Notes: generated from the sequence alone by a model not told the origin. A stretch of DNA of 64,000 nt from Hymenopus coronatus (GCA_030762935.1 CM060888.1:120601468-120665467); one strand, 5' to 3'. Positions 1 through 12,427 are shown, numbered from the stretch's first letter. Translations and numbers: made by a program.

Positions 1-36
1 CCACATTTCCGCTTGAACATAACAACTATCATTTTT

Positions 37-152
37 CTTTCTCTACATGTACTATCTACATAGTCTATAGAGAAGGTATTGTAATGCACCCAAAATTCTG
101 ATACTGAGATTTCACCCGAAATACATGTTTTAGGACCTCAAGCATTTTAGAA

Positions 153-187
<35 letters not shown>

Positions 188-275
188 TGAGTGTGAGCGC
201 GCGCGCGCGTGCCTTTCTGTTTGTGGGCAGCTTAGCTTAAAAACGATAAGTTTGTTAAATACCAAATTAGGACGC
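37..275 (+). mobile_element. R1 repeat, 5' head fragment
   Basis: Forward-oriented head of the R1 family. It has the CTTTCTCTACATG start, the palindromic block ending TATAGAGAAGG, the GTAATGCACCC and AAATACATGTTTTAGGACC blocks, a (GT)n run at about 154-184 and then TTAAATACCAAATTAGG. The copy stops at about 275, so roughly the last 600 bp of the unit are missing. Identity is by comparison with the other copies in the window. No coding potential is visible. Confidence 0.8.
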
Positions 276-424
276 TAGAGGGAGGCTAGAGTTATGAGTT
301 AAATATTTAAAAATGGGGGTTGCTATATGCTGGCTCTGAAATTCCTTTATTTGTTTGAAAAATGAAAATCAAGATCAGGGAATAACATAACTGGCAGAAC
401 TACAATAAGCAATTTTAAAAAAAA

Positions 425-650
425 ATTGTGTTTTAAAGAGATTTTGCATGTTTGTGTTATAAGTTTCTGTTTATCTCTTTGGTATATCAGTCATTCAAAA
501 TTCATTGCGAATGAAGAGGGCATTAAACGCTGGTCATTTCAAGATACAAGTTTTACTGTCCATGCAATTATCTTAAACATATGATATTTTAATCAAAATC
601 GTTGTGACAGACCGACATATACACACGAGCGCGCGCGAATCTTTCTTAAC
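425..650 (-). mobile_element. R1 repeat, diverged reverse fragment
   Basis: Reverse-oriented middle part of R1. It aligns with the TTGTGTTTTAA, TTTCTGTTTATCTCTT, AAACATATGATATTTTAATC and AAAATCGTT blocks and then a CA-rich remnant of the microsatellite at about 615-635. Both ends are lost and divergence is high, so the limits are approximate. Confidence 0.6.
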
Positions 651-961
651 CAAATCAGAGGATTCAAAAAGTGACATCCGATCAAATCTTTACTTCTAAT
701 TTTTTTTAGATATATGAACTCCAACTAATCTAAGCCGATTCAAAGAAAGTGATTACACAATATGCTATATGGCATATTAATGAGTGTATTTGTATAGCGA
801 TTTAACATTGCTCATGTTAATATTAATAAAATAAAATATTATACATTACAAGAACTGAAAGCGTTTTCTCAATTCTTTCTTAGTCATTTTAAGGTAATGC
901 ATCTATGAAATTAGGAAAACCAACAGTATGTACATCTGCTTCCTGTTGATATTTATACCAG

Positions 962-1220
962 TAAACTATAAACTCTTTTATCGTAAATCTTCAATATTTA
1001 TGTAAATATTTTAAAATGCATCGTGAATTTATAGAACAAAAAGTATTACTTATATAACCATGCAACTAAAATTTCGAATGACAATAACATTGATATTTTT
1101 ATCATGTTTCCAAATTCTACTTGCATGGTTATTTAAGTAATACTTTTTATTCTATAAATTCACGATGCATTTTTAAAATATTTACATAAACGTTAAAGAT
1201 TTATTATTAAAGAGTTTACT
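962..1220. mobile_element. Foldback or MITE-like inverted repeat
   Basis: The left arm at about 970-1069 is nearly the reverse complement of the right arm at about 1121-1217, with a spacer of roughly 50 bp. Shared arm words include GCATCGTGAATTTATAGAA, AAAAGTATTACTTA and ATAACCATGCAA. Arms of about 100 bp with only a few mismatches and no coding content are typical of foldback or palindromic MITEs. I could not define a target duplication. Confidence 0.7.
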
Positions 1221-1221
1221 A

Positions 1222-2040
1222 ATACATTTATCAGCCTAATATTTTATATTAATCCTTAATTATTGCAGAAAAATTATTACTTTATCCCAAAAACTCGTGA
1301 TTTTTCAAATGTTAATCATTTCTTCTCAAAATTAGAGTATTCTTTCGCAAAAGTATATGGTATTTTCTGTAATGTTTTCTGAACTGTAATGACTGTACAA
1401 GTGACTTTAAAAACAAGCTAGTAAATATTTGCATCACGTGGAGCATTGCGAGTTTGGAAAAATAAAAAGAAAGAAATAAAGAAAAAAGAAGAAAACTGTA
1501 TGCTAGAATAGAAGTTAAGTTTAACATTCCTATTAATGTTTGTTTATAGCTTCAGTTAATTGCTAATTTAAATACGCCAAGTGAAAAAACGATATATTCT
1601 CTTACAGTTTAGAATTCATATTATTCTACTTTGGAAAAAAATGTTAATTTTGATATTTTTTTATGAAACATCTCATATTTATTGACTTAAACTTTTGAAA
1701 TTCAATGGTAAGTGCACTAGTGTCTTAGAAACAAAGTGATACCTAATATCCTATCTACTCTACTTAAAACGAGGGAATTTTTATGTGTTTTGTGTCTTCT
1801 TTTTTTTTAACCTATAAAGAAACTTGAATTTCCAAAAGATTGGATATCGTAGTTTGGCTCAAATGCAGCACTTCCTTACACCCTTGAGCAGGAGTCGTTA
1901 AGCTAAAACAAAAGGTGTCAATTATCATAATTCTCCTGGAACGCCCTAAAATAGGACTATGGGATATTGTCCGCTGCTCCGAAATTAAAGCTGCCTTTCT
2001 TGTAACCTTCTATACGCTGCTAAATACAATACTGCATACA
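1222..2040. other. Single-copy AT-rich DNA, no feature seen
   Basis: No exon-like segment, repeat copy or RNA-like structure was recognised. The only frame of note, near 1312-1527 on the minus strand, is a low-complexity AT-rich frame with no recognisable motif. Confidence 0.5.
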
Positions 2041-2135
2041 GTATAAGGGAGGGTAGAGTGTCTGTCTCACATTCAAGAAGTCCTGAATTCGAACCTCGGT
2101 TAGGATGAGTTACTGGGGCTTCCCCTTTTTTTGAA
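2041..2135 (+). repeat. tRNA-derived SINE-like fragment
   Basis: The segment contains ACATTCAAGAAGTCC, a B-box-like GAATTCGAACCTCGG and then a T-rich tail. A second copy with the same order (AGGGTA, ACATTCAAGAGGT, B-box-like TTTCAAATCCCGG) lies at 32050-32150. Recurrence plus the B-box-like motif suggest a decayed tRNA-derived element; the A box is not clear. Confidence 0.4.
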
Positions 2136-2840
2136 AAGAGCAATATCTTTGATAAAACATTTAACATTTAAAATGCAAACACTATTTTATTGCAGGCTAA
2201 ACTAAGACATTTCGATGAAGTACACCTTTCTTGATACTTTGTTGGTAATGAAAAAACGATCCTTTGAGCTCACTCAGTTGAAAAATAGGAATGTGCCTAT
2301 AATAAACTAACGTACCCCTTTAAGGTGACAGTCTTCAAAATCCTTAGAGGTATTCTTGAGAAAATAAAACTAACATGTAAAGGGTAATTTGAAATGGGAG
2401 AAATCTTCGACTATCCTCTTTGGAAGATGGCGAGTTTAAATACTAAGTTTACTATTTATCAACTTCCGCCTATGAATTGCGGTGATCAAACAAACAGGCA
2501 GGCAGGATCAAGGACCTTTTTCTAAAAGCGTATTTTTTAATTCCGGGGAACCCATTAATTTCCTTTCTACTGTAAGTGCCACAGAAAGTAAAGATGACTA
2601 TAATATCAATCGAAAGGAAGCAATATTAGGTGGATTAGAAAAAGGCTGACGGAACTATGACATTAATTCAGACAAAACAGTTTAATCTGCGATGTTACAC
2701 GTTAACTACTGTCATATACTCCTTATTTAGTAGACCTTGCTAAAAGTGCATATTACTTTTACTACTACTCTAGTAGGCCATGTTTCTAGTATAAGCAGAT
2801 TTCAGGATAATTTAACTTTCTCTAGCACCTATCTAGGAAG
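2136..2840. other. Single-copy DNA, no feature seen
   Basis: Short sequence words vaguely like R1 occur near 2395-2450, but they are too diverged to call. Nothing else was recognised. Confidence 0.4.
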
Positions 2841-3083
2841 GGTGTGGGTGTGGGTGTGGGTGTGGGTGTGTGTGTGTGTGGTGTATGTATGTATGTATGT
2901 ATTGTAATGTAATGTATGTAGGTGTTTGTGGAATAGTTTAATTCAAAAACGGATATCCGGTTATATACAAAATATGTTACATAATTTTAGGTTCTTTCAA
3001 AGATACAACGAAGATTTTCAAAAAAATTCTCCATCTCTAACCACCATTACAAAACTTTTATTTAGCTTAGATTTTCTCAAAAA
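2841..3083 (+). mobile_element. R1 host copy, left part of a nested pair
   Basis: Forward R1 segment beginning in a (GTGTGG/GT)n tract at 2841-2880, followed by recognisable R1 body (CAAAGATACAACGAAGATTTTC, ATTTTCTCAAAAA). It is interrupted exactly at the CTCAAAAA run by the reverse copy at 3084. The same body resumes as ATGGCTCACGATTTATATT just after that copy. Confidence 0.7.
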
Positions 3084-3325
3084 TCTGATGTGTTCTATTC
3101 ACAAAACTTTCTCTAACTGTTCAACATACTATTCTCTATTCTTGCGAAAGATTATTCTTTTGTCTACGTCAGGCTAATCGAGATAAACATTACCGGAGTT
3201 GGTTTTACTACTCCCTTTGTGAGTAGAAGGGAAATAAGGGAGTACACTAGGCAAAGGCGACAGTCCAATATTTTAAAAGCTGGTGGCTATGCGAAACAAT
3301 TCAAGTTCGGTTTGCTTTCCATGGC

Positions 3326-3386
<61 letters not shown>

Positions 3387-4012
3387 AACAACAACAGAAA
3401 GAGAGAGAGAAACGGAACGAAGGTTATGTAGTTTAAAACTGAAACAAATAAAATTGTGTCGCAAACGGCCCAATTTATAAGAAAAACGTGTGTGACAAAT
3501 TGTGTTTTAACGAGATCTACATTTTTTGTGGATTAAGATTTTGTTGTTACCTCTTACCGTTTACCAGTTATGCAAACTTCAGCAAAATTCATCCAGAATA
3601 AAGAGGTCTTCAGAGGCTATTCGCAGGAAACTCAATATATACATTGCATTTGATATGTTAATATCCTAATATTTTAAGATCTTAATCTTAGTCAAAATCG
3701 TTAAGAACCATTTTTGACAAAATCAAAATGTTCGAAACTTTTTCCATGTTAATGGTAGTTTGAGATGGGGGACTTTCTTGAAAATCTTTGTGTCACATCC
3801 TTGGGAGATGCTTAGCTTCTGTACCAAATTTGGTATTTAACGGTGATTTCGATTTTGGGCTATACTGTCCACACATACTTTTTTCTAAAAATGTTCTTTT
3901 TGTATTCCGGGGTTCTCAAAACATGTATTTCCGATGAAATCTCGGTATAGAACTTTTGGGTGGAATACAATACCATCTACTGTGTACGTTGTACATATGC
4001 GCTACAGAAAGT
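3084..4012 (-). mobile_element. R1 repeat, near-complete, nested in another R1
   Basis: Reverse copy that runs from TCTGATGTGTTCTATTC to CTACAGAAAGT. It contains a 56-bp A-run at 3330-3385 where other copies read CCAGGAGTTGAC and neighbouring sequence, which adds length. The flanks are CTCAAAAA on the left and AAAAATGGCTC on the right, which is the host motif CTCAAAAATGGCTC with the A5 present on both sides. This fits insertion with a 5-bp A-run duplication, although slippage in the A-run cannot be excluded. Confidence 0.85.
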
Positions 4013-4115
4013 AAAAATGGCTCACGATTTATATTAAAAGCTATGCGTTTATGATTATTTGCATAAACATACAATGTTTATCTCGAACTTTATGTGAATA
4101 GCCTAAGAATTCTTA
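4013..4115 (+). mobile_element. R1 host copy, right part of a nested pair
   Basis: Continuation of the forward host begun at 2841. ATGGCTCACGATTTATATT corresponds to the R1 body ATGGCTCTAACGATTTTGATT, and GTGAATAGCCTAAGAATTC corresponds to the R1 words near GAATAGCCTCTGAAG. Diverged and truncated before the next copy starts at 4124. Confidence 0.5.
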
Positions 4116-4123
4116 ACCTTTTT

Positions 4124-4625
4124 CTTTCTCTACACATGGTGCATAGAGAAGGTATTTTACTGCACCCAAAAATTAGATACCGAGATTTCGCGAGAAATTC
4201 ATGTTTTGAGGACCCCGAATAAAAACCATTTTTAAAAACAATGTCCGTGTGTGTTGGTCTTCTGTGTGTGTGTGGGGGCAGCATAGCTCAAAAACTAAAA
4301 GACCGTTAAAAACCAAACTTGGTATTTAGATTTGGTATTTTCCAAGGATGCGACACGAAGATTTTTCAAGAAAATCCTCCCATCCCCAACTAGCCTTTAC
4401 GTGGAACTTATTTAGAAAATGTTGATTTTCTCAAAAATGGATTTAACGATTTTGATTGAAATATCATATATTAAAGATATTTACACCACAAATAAAATGT
4501 ATATCTTGAATTTTCTGCCTCCGAAGACTACAGAATTTTGCATAACAGCTAAACTGTAAGAGATGGACAAAAACTTATCACACAAAAAGTGAAGAGCATT
4601 TAAAACACACAATTTATGTTACATA

Positions 4626-4666
<41 letters not shown>

Positions 4667-4973
4667 TGGAGTGGATCGTTTTTTGAGGTATTCCTTGTTT
4701 TTGGTTTCAGTTTAAAAAACTTATAGTTTTCTCATACAGGAATCTGTCAGCTCCTGTGCATACAACAAAGGAACTTCAGTCACAGCAACCAGCTTTTGAC
4801 TATCACCTTAACCTATGGTACTGACTTTTCGCTTCTACTTGCAAGGAAGCACGTAATAAGACTATTTGTGCTAATTTTTTCTCGATTAGCAAGAAGTTAA
4901 TAGAAGTATAAGATTTTTAAGAATAATTTGTTGCAGAGATGTAGAGAAAGTCATGTGAATGGAACGCATCAGA
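4124..4973 (+). mobile_element. R1 repeat, complete forward copy
   Basis: About 850 bp from CTTTCTCTACACATGG to GAACGCATCAGA, preceded by a T-run and followed by TTG and TTTT. All R1 blocks are present in order: hairpin head, AAATTAGATACCGAGATTTC, short GT tract, AGGATGCGACACGAAG, TTTTGATTGAAATATC, a 37-bp T-run at 4629-4665, and the tail GTAGAGAAAGTCATGTGAATGG. No frame is conserved with other copies. Confidence 0.85.
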
Positions 4974-7349
4974 TTGTTTTTAATAAGTTTGTATAAGCAG
5001 TAAAGCAATTGGGCTATAAGGCATTTTTAAGTATGGTAAGGACATAGGTAAGGAAACTAATATGCATAGCAAGCAGCTTCTGATTTTTTCCCTCCTATCA
5101 GCCAAAACAGAAAGAAGGGAGGCTAACAATAAACAAGGTTCTACATTGTACCTACACCATGCGCCAGTGATACTACAGCAGAACTACTACATAAAACTGC
5201 GAAACGCTGCCCTCTTCCTATCTCTTTCTCTCTTCCCTGGTCCCTTGAAAACAATGGTGTAAAAATACTACCTCCAGTGTGTCGACCGGGTCAGTAATAA
5301 TGCCTTATAGAATGTGTGGGGTTATTTTTCACAGCGCATACATTTTTATGGGGTTTAAAAAGTTATATAATACGATTCGCAAGCGTTCATATAGGCCCCA
5401 CGTGGATGTAGTGAGAACGTATAGGAATTTGAGAGGGAGAGAGTGGGGCTACCACTTTTAATATGAGGGTGTGAGGGCGCGGAAAGCTTGAACATTTTAT
5501 TTGGCACACGGGCACACACATGTACGCACAAATGCAGACTGGTCAAGCGAGCAGCCTATTTACTGCATCATTGGCTTTTCACTAGCGTGTACAGGCGAAA
5601 ACCTTCCGCCCCTTCTCCACTTCACCGCTAGCAACCCTTTCTGCAACAAACATATACCTTTTTTTATCTTCACGCGTTTACAGTAATGTAAAAAATGCGA
5701 ATTCATGACACGAACGGGCCAATACTGAATTAAGGGTAATTTTGTGACAGAGGATACGGAGGAAAATGTATTACATGTTATAAAATATGCATAATGCAGA
5801 TAATAAGATGATTATAGTGTAGCTAAGAGTTACTTATAAGATTAAGTTATGAGCTCGTTTTCACTTGCACTATTTTGGATTTAAGATGAACGGTAACTTA
5901 TATGCTCTATGAAGGCAGATGCTCAAACATTATACTTGCCTAAATGTTTATAAGAAAGTTTAATCTCTACTCTATACCTTCTTTTTTGTAATAATTTTTC
6001 TCTCCCTTATTTATCACGTTTTCTCCCTTTAATTTAAACCATGAATATGCAGGACACACGTTTCATACTTTTTACAATGTTGAATGCAGAACTTTTTCTT
6101 TTTGTTCTGCATAGATATTATATATACTACTTTGTAAATGATAAAACATTTGAAACTAGTAAATATTATTTAGTATTGATGGTTTAGAGTTTTTACCATA
6201 TTTACATTTTAGGACAGAATACATGAATGTAGTATTGTATTAGCTTAGTAATCTTGTCCAAAAGTAATACGCAACGTATTACACAAATACTGCAATTAAA
6301 AGCATATACCGTAATTTGAATTTAAAGGCTTAACATCTTTTTTAAACGAACATAATAATTAGACATTTCAATCGATTTTCCATTAACGTAAACCTCCACA
6401 TTGGTTGGCTGAGCAATATTCCGTTTGAAATTCATCTGCTAAATTTTGCAAGATTACATTTTCAATTTTTGTAATAAATGAAATTAGCACAGCATATTGT
6501 TAGTATGTTCTGTAAGAGCATTTAAAATTTTGTTGCATTGCCATGTCAGACAAGGGCACTGATCGAAGAGAAAGATAAAATTAAATGCTCTTAAAAACTA
6601 GAATTATGACAGCCTGGTCCTGAACCACATATTATTACAGTTTACAAAACCAGAAACTAAGAAACGCAATAATTTGGCAAATAAACTTGGAACAATCTCG
6701 TACTCAGTTATTTAAATTTTACCTAATATCTTTAAAGAATCGAAAGCTTCGATTAATATAGAAGGAAAAATGAAAAGACAAGAAAGAAGAAATGGCGGAA
6801 ACTTGGTCGAGTTGTAGTTCAATTCATTCGCTAAAACCCCTGGCGATGCGGCCACTTCTTCAGCAGCAAGCATGCATGTAATCTTAGGAGTTTCTTTGCT
6901 GGAGGAAAGGCGGGAGATCCATAATGATCCCTGGCCGCTTCATCCCGTCCACGGCTGCAGCAGAACAATAAGTCATTTTCAAACAAACCAAAACATTAGC
7001 ACACAGAACAATGCTACACTAAAATACGCAAATAAGGTCTGTAGCAAAGCAAAATGGCGCAGTACAAGCGGATACTCTCGCCAACCGAAACTGCATTAAG
7101 GAATGTTTGTTACATCTTGCAACAAGGAATATCATTGCTTGCGTAGCATGAATCTATTGACAGAGAGGCAGACACGACTCTTATCAGTTGTGACAGTGAT
7201 CTGGTTGTCAGGGATCGCCATGGATCTTCCCAACTTTAAAAAATATTCACTTGCGAGGTAGGAAGATGGCAAGAATGGAATATTTATATTTTATCCACGG
7301 TTTACATTCATTTAACCCATATACTACCTGCGATATGGCTGGGTGCTGC
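4974..7349. other. Mostly single-copy DNA, no gene recognised
   Basis: About 2.4 kb. Slightly GC-richer patches at about 5090-5680 and 6830-7100 carry short frames of 60-75 codons on the plus strand, but they lack recognisable domains or convincing paired splice sites. No R1 or SINE copy was seen. Confidence 0.4.
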
Positions 7350-7705
7350 AAAAAATGTAAATAACTGCATCACCAAGAACGGCAGTCGCTCCAGACGCCT
7401 TAAATTTCCTTAGAAGTAATACAGCATCATCAATTATGTATTAAGTAACTAATAATAATAACTGCTATTACTGAAAAAAAAAAAAACCTTACAGAGCAAT
7501 CTTTTATTATTAGCATCACGAACATTTTAAAATAAAATGTAAATAATGAGTATACTGCAACAAGAACGGCAGTCGCTCCAGATATCTTAAATTTCCTTAG
7601 ACGTAACACAGCAGCATCAATTATGTATTAAGTAACTGCTATAACTGAAAAAAAAAATCTTAGAGGCAAAGCATTCTTTTATTATTAGCGTTCCGAAAAT
7701 TTTAA
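7350..7705. repeat. Tandem duplication of a ~180-bp unit
   Basis: Two adjacent copies at about 7350-7531 and 7532-7705. Both contain AAGAACGGCAGTCGCTCCAG, TTAAATTTCCTTAGA, CATCAATTATGTATTAAGT, an A-run and CTTTTATTATTAGC. The second lacks a short AATAATAATA insertion and shows scattered substitutions. This is a direct two-copy duplication of non-coding sequence. Confidence 0.85.
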
Positions 7706-8052
7706 GGCGGCTAAAGCAACTCCATACGGTAGTTAATCTTTCACATATTTATGGATAATTTCGGCGGTGGTTTGCTACTCTCCTTAGCATCAAAGAATAT
7801 CCAAATACGAGATAACAGACGGTGCAGGTGAGGTCACCTTTTTTTTATATTTCATTAAAGAAAATCATGCATAAGCTTAATTTTAACTGAAAGGTACATG
7901 CATGATAAGTGTTATATTCTGAGGAACAATGGACCTTCTGCATACGCACTTAAGATTAAGTAATAGGCAACTGTATTCCTAATCTTGTAATAAAAAAATA
8001 CCACTGTGACATTAGCTTCTATATACTGGTTGTAAAATATGTTCTAAAATAA
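7706..8052. other. Single-copy DNA, no feature seen
   Basis: No repeat copy, exon or RNA structure recognised between the tandem duplication and the next R1 element. Confidence 0.4.
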
Positions 8053-8998
8053 TCTGATGTGTTCCATTCACTTGAATTTCTTCACCCCTTAAAAAATATT
8101 GTTTTATCTGCATCATGCCTATCGAGAATTGGCCTTAATACCTACTTTCTTGTCAGTGGAAGGGAAATAAGGGAATACACTAGGCTAAAGCGATAGTCAA
8201 ATATTTTAATAGCTGGTTGCTATGTGAAACAATTGAAATTCAGTACTCTTTGCAAGACGAGAAGTAAAACAAAAAGGAAAAGAAAGACGACTTCCTGTTT
8301 GAGAAACGTTTAAGTAGTTTTAGCCTCTGGTTCTCAAGGTCGCAGGTTCAAATCCGGCGCAGGGCGATGGATTTTTCGGGTGTAAAAATCCTTAGCATGA
8401 TTTCCTTCGGAAGGGAAGTAAAGCCGTTTGTGCAGTGTCGTAGATTTACGGTTCGTAAAAGAACCTTAAATCTAACAGAGAGGCTTCTTGCAAAATTAAG
8501 CAGCCTTTCACGCCCAACATAAAATGGGACACTGAGAAGCACAGCAGTTAAAGAGCGTCCATAAATAAAACTCACTTTCTTTTATACAAAAGTCATTCAG
8601 ATTGAAAAAAAAATTCAGAGGATATTCCCATTAAAATTTCGTCTGTAATAAAATATTTTAAATATCTGTATTTTAATCAAAGTTGTAAGAGCCATTTTTG
8701 AAAAAAATTCACGTAAAGGGTTGTTGGGTTGGGGCGATTTTCCTAAAAACCTTCGTGTCGCATCCTTGGAAGATACTGGACTTAAATACCAAGTTAAACG
8801 ACTTTTCGTTTTTCAGTTTCGCTGTACACACATACGCGCGCGCCTTTTTCTGAAAATGCTTTCATTTTTATTTTTAATTCAGGGCACCTTAAAACACGTA
8901 TTTCCGGTGAAAATTTGGTGTCGAATTGTTGGGTGGAATACAATACCTTCTTTTACCTACTATATACATTATACATTCTTGGTGCAGAAAACAGTAAA
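8053..8998 (-). mobile_element. R1 repeat, reverse copy carrying a SINE insertion
   Basis: Begins TCTGATGTGTTCCATTC at 8053 and ends in a decayed CAGAAAACAGT near 8998. The R1 body is split by the SINE A copy at 8318-8578; R1 resumes at about 8590 with AGTCATTCAGATT and TTCAGAGGATATTCCC. The 121-codon frame at 8721-9086 lies almost wholly in R1 sequence and is not conserved in other copies. Confidence 0.8.
8318..8578 (+). mobile_element. SINE family A, 5'-truncated copy
   Basis: The head retains only the B box (CGCAGGTTCAAATCC). The family-specific body follows: TGGATTTTTCGGGTGTAAAA, CCTTCGGAAGGGAAGTAAAG, GTCGTAGATTTACGG, AAAGAACCTTAAATC, CTTTCACGCCCA and AAAGAGCGTCCATAAATAAA. The other family A copies in the window are on the minus strand. 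The pol III A box is missing here, so this copy is presumably silent. Confidence 0.85.
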
Positions 8999-9365
8999 TA
9001 GCAGAATTAATATTAATAAAATGAAGACTATTATATCGAAAATGCACAAACTGCATAGGTCACCTTTTCATTCCTACTCAACTTGAAGGAAATAGTAAAT
9101 TTAGTGTACACGCTTTTATAGGAGCTATTCCTTTAAGACTTATACGTAAATCACATGCATTGGATCAATATTTTGGAGAAAAAATAAGTGGAATAACAGC
9201 TTTCTGCAAACTGTGATTAATGCTGTAAAGTTTATATTTTAAAATAAAGCTTACACTAAAGATAAGCGGTTAGCATTGATTAAGGTAAATAACGAGTGGA
9301 ACGAGACCTACCTTGCCCAAACTTTTTAATCTACATACCTATATACTGATAACTATATTAAAAAA

Positions 9366-10199
9366 TCTTATGTGTTCCATTCACATGACTTTCTCTATAT
9401 CTCTGTAACAAATTATTGTTAATAACCTTATTCTTTTATTTATTTCATGCTAATCGAGAAAAATTAGCAGAAATAGTCTTATTTCTTGCTTTGTAAGTAG
9501 AAGCGAAATAAGGGAGTACCATAGGTTAAAGTGAAAGCCAAAAGCTGGTTGCTATGTGACTGAAGTTCGTTTGTTTGTTTGTATGGATACGAGTTGGCAA
9601 ATTCCTGTATGAGAAAAGTATAAGTTTTTCAAAGCTGAAACCAAAAACAAGGAATATCTCAAAAACGATCACTCCACGAAAAAAATGTATATAACATAAA
9701 TTGTGTGTTTTAACCTGCTCTACATGTTTTGTGCGTTAAGTTTTTGTCCATCTTTTACGGTTTAGTAGTTATGCAAAATTCATCTAGAATAAAGTAGTCT
9801 TCAGAGGCTATTCCCAGAAAATTCAAGATATACATATTATTTGTCAGATAATCTTTAATATACGATATTTTAATCAAAATCGTTAGAGCCATTTTTTAGA
9901 AAGTCAAAATTTTCGAAAAAAGTTCCATGTAAACCGTAGTTGGGAATAGGGAGATTTTCTTGAAAATGTTCGTGTCACATCCTTGGAAGGTACCAAACCT
10001 AAATACCAAGTTTGGTTTTTAACGGACTTTTTGAGCTATGTTGCCCACAGACACAAACACGGACATTTTTCTAAAAATGCTTTTTTTGGATTCAAGAGGT
10101 CCCAAAACATGTATTTTCGGTGAAATCTCGGTATCGAATTTTTGAGTGCATTACAATACCTTCTCTATACACTACGTACATAGAACGTATAGCGAAAGT
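9366..10199 (-). mobile_element. R1 repeat, complete reverse copy
   Basis: Runs from TCTTATGTGTTCCATTCAC to ATAGCGAAAGT, with A-runs immediately outside both ends (AAAAA and AAAAC). The microsatellite is reduced to a short CACAGACACAAACACGGAC. About 834 bp, with all body blocks in order. Confidence 0.85.
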
Positions 10200-12375
10200 A
10201 AAACTTACAGAATTAAATTTAAATTGTAATTTTTGACTATGCTTGCAAATGTATGCATACATATACATTATATTCATACACACATAAATGGTAATTGCAA
10301 CAAAAACATACAAGTTGTATTGCAGCTATCTCTGTATACTTCAGTCAGAAAAATATAATTTAATCGTTTCAGCTGAAAAACAAAAATAATTATTGAAGAT
10401 TTTAAAGTAAGTTAAGGTGCTACTCAGATAGTAAAATATATTACAATACGTTTTTGATATTGATAATAAGCTACTCCCCATGGATTGAACTCTACAATAA
10501 AAATAAATTTAATTGGGAAAAAAGTTATATTAAATTCTATAAGATAATGACTACTGAACATTACATGATGCTTTAGAGAGTGGGGTTCTGACAACATATA
10601 CAGGATTAAAGTAATCGAAACGAAATTGTTTATACTGTAGTAGGCTACGCTGATATCACATTATATAATAAAACAGAACTGTGAATAAGAACTCCAAAAT
10701 ATATCTTCTTCCAGCCCAAAACAGCAGGACCGAGCCTTCATGATCTGAGACCTCCAAGCTTCTCTACCAAATGCTCTATGTTACCAGTTTCTCCTTTTTA
10801 AGATCTGATCGCAATGTTTCTTCACTGAGTTCATTCATCTTTTCCTAGGTTTTACCTACTTGCCGGTAATTTACCAAATTTCTTAAGATATGCTTCCTTC
10901 GCCCATTCTTTATACATGCCTTGACCGTTAAATCTTTTAAAGTTGGCAATAATGTTAGTTCTGGATCCTTAAATAGGTCATATACTACCTTACTATATCT
11001 CACTTTGTATATTCATTCTCATTTATATGCCCATATATTCTTCTGATCTACCTCTCAAATGGGTTGACTACATTTTCAGATTTCCCGTCCCTAGTTCAGG
11101 CTTCACAACTATAGGAATGTATTGATATAATAGAAGTATAAATGCAGGTGGAAAAAAAATACGTTAAGTAATTGAAACCACACGGGTTACCATGCAAACT
11201 AATTCATGTAAGGCCCCCTATTGGAAAAGAAACAGGTGTCCTAAAAATAACTTTGGTCAGAATATATTTTAACTACTTTGAAACCGGAGAAGCTTTTAGC
11301 CCCAAGACTTGGTGTAATTGATATTTAATATTAACGAATCTTTGAGATGAAAAAGCATGTGAATGAAGGGGGCGGGGGCACTGCATCTGGAACAACTACA
11401 CAACCTTCTCCATTATCGTATATTTATACATAATAAACATAAAAATAAAAAATAGGCCTAATTATTCTACTCAGCTTAGCAATGTTTACATGTATGCGTT
11501 TCCACTTCGATTCTAATATTGTTGCTGAAATATTTAGATTCGTTTTATTATTTTGTCTTCCAAGAATCTACTGAAGCAATGGCTGTCATTGACGTTATTC
11601 ATTGTTAAAGAGGAAGGCTGATTAATAGACTTAACAACGCTTCGTTAATGAATGAATGAAAATAAGATGTCAACACTATGATTTTCCACCAAATATAAGG
11701 AAACCTACCACAATGCGCTTAATTTGCTTATAAAAAGAAGGCTAATCAAAAGACAATTCCTCTTTTCGCAACACAAGAGACACAATATTTTGACATATTA
11801 TAAAACGTTTTTCGAATAATAAAGATGAGACATTTACGTAAAAATGAGTTTAAAAGTACTGTAGAAACCTTAATATATGCTAATAATCTCTTCTAAAATG
11901 TTTACATAACTTGCCTTTAATTATAGTTTTAATTAACAAAATCGTTTTCGAAATTTATGACGCTTTTAAGTCTCAGAGGAAAATGTTCCAAAATCGTATC
12001 ACTGGTAACAGCATAAATTGTCTTAACCAAGGCTACGTAGAACTAATTGCTATTAAGTTTTATATGCAGTTTCAAATAGTAAACATTGCATTGCTTAACT
12101 TTTAATTAAAGTCAAGATGGTTAATTATTATCTGAATACAAGTTATTATACAAAAACCTGAAATAGGTATACTTTTTAAACCAGAAATTCAACATAAGCG
12201 TTTTATTTTTATATATATATATATTGTTTCTCTTTTTATAATTTTATTTTTTCCTTTCTTTCTTTTAGGGATGAATAAGTACTTAAGTTACGTCCATAAT
12301 TTTTCAGTAGTTACACTAAGCAATATTAATATATTCCATAGAATTGCCCCACAAATTAATCTGACAACTAGAGAA
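10200..12375. other. Single-copy AT-rich DNA, no gene recognised
   Basis: No R1 or SINE copies and no exon-like segment with good splice signals on either strand. Short frames at 11911-12105 and 12271-12504 are AT-rich or run into the GA repeat and are not supported. Confidence 0.4.
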
Positions 12376-12378
12376 TGT

Positions 12379-12424
<46 letters not shown>
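12376..12424. repeat. (GA)n microsatellite
   Basis: An uninterrupted GA dinucleotide run of more than 40 bp, with a purine-rich GAAGGAGAGCGAGGGAGG extension. A frame that reads through it (Glu-Arg repeats) is low complexity only. Confidence 0.95.

Positions 12425-12427
<3 letters not shown>

Noticed and set aside
3219..3480. Lysine-rich and phenylalanine-rich frames
   Set aside because: Translations of the 56-bp A-run inside R1; low complexity only.
8721..9086. A 121-codon plus-strand frame
   Set aside because: R1 reverse sequence plus a short flank; the equivalent frame is interrupted in other R1 copies.
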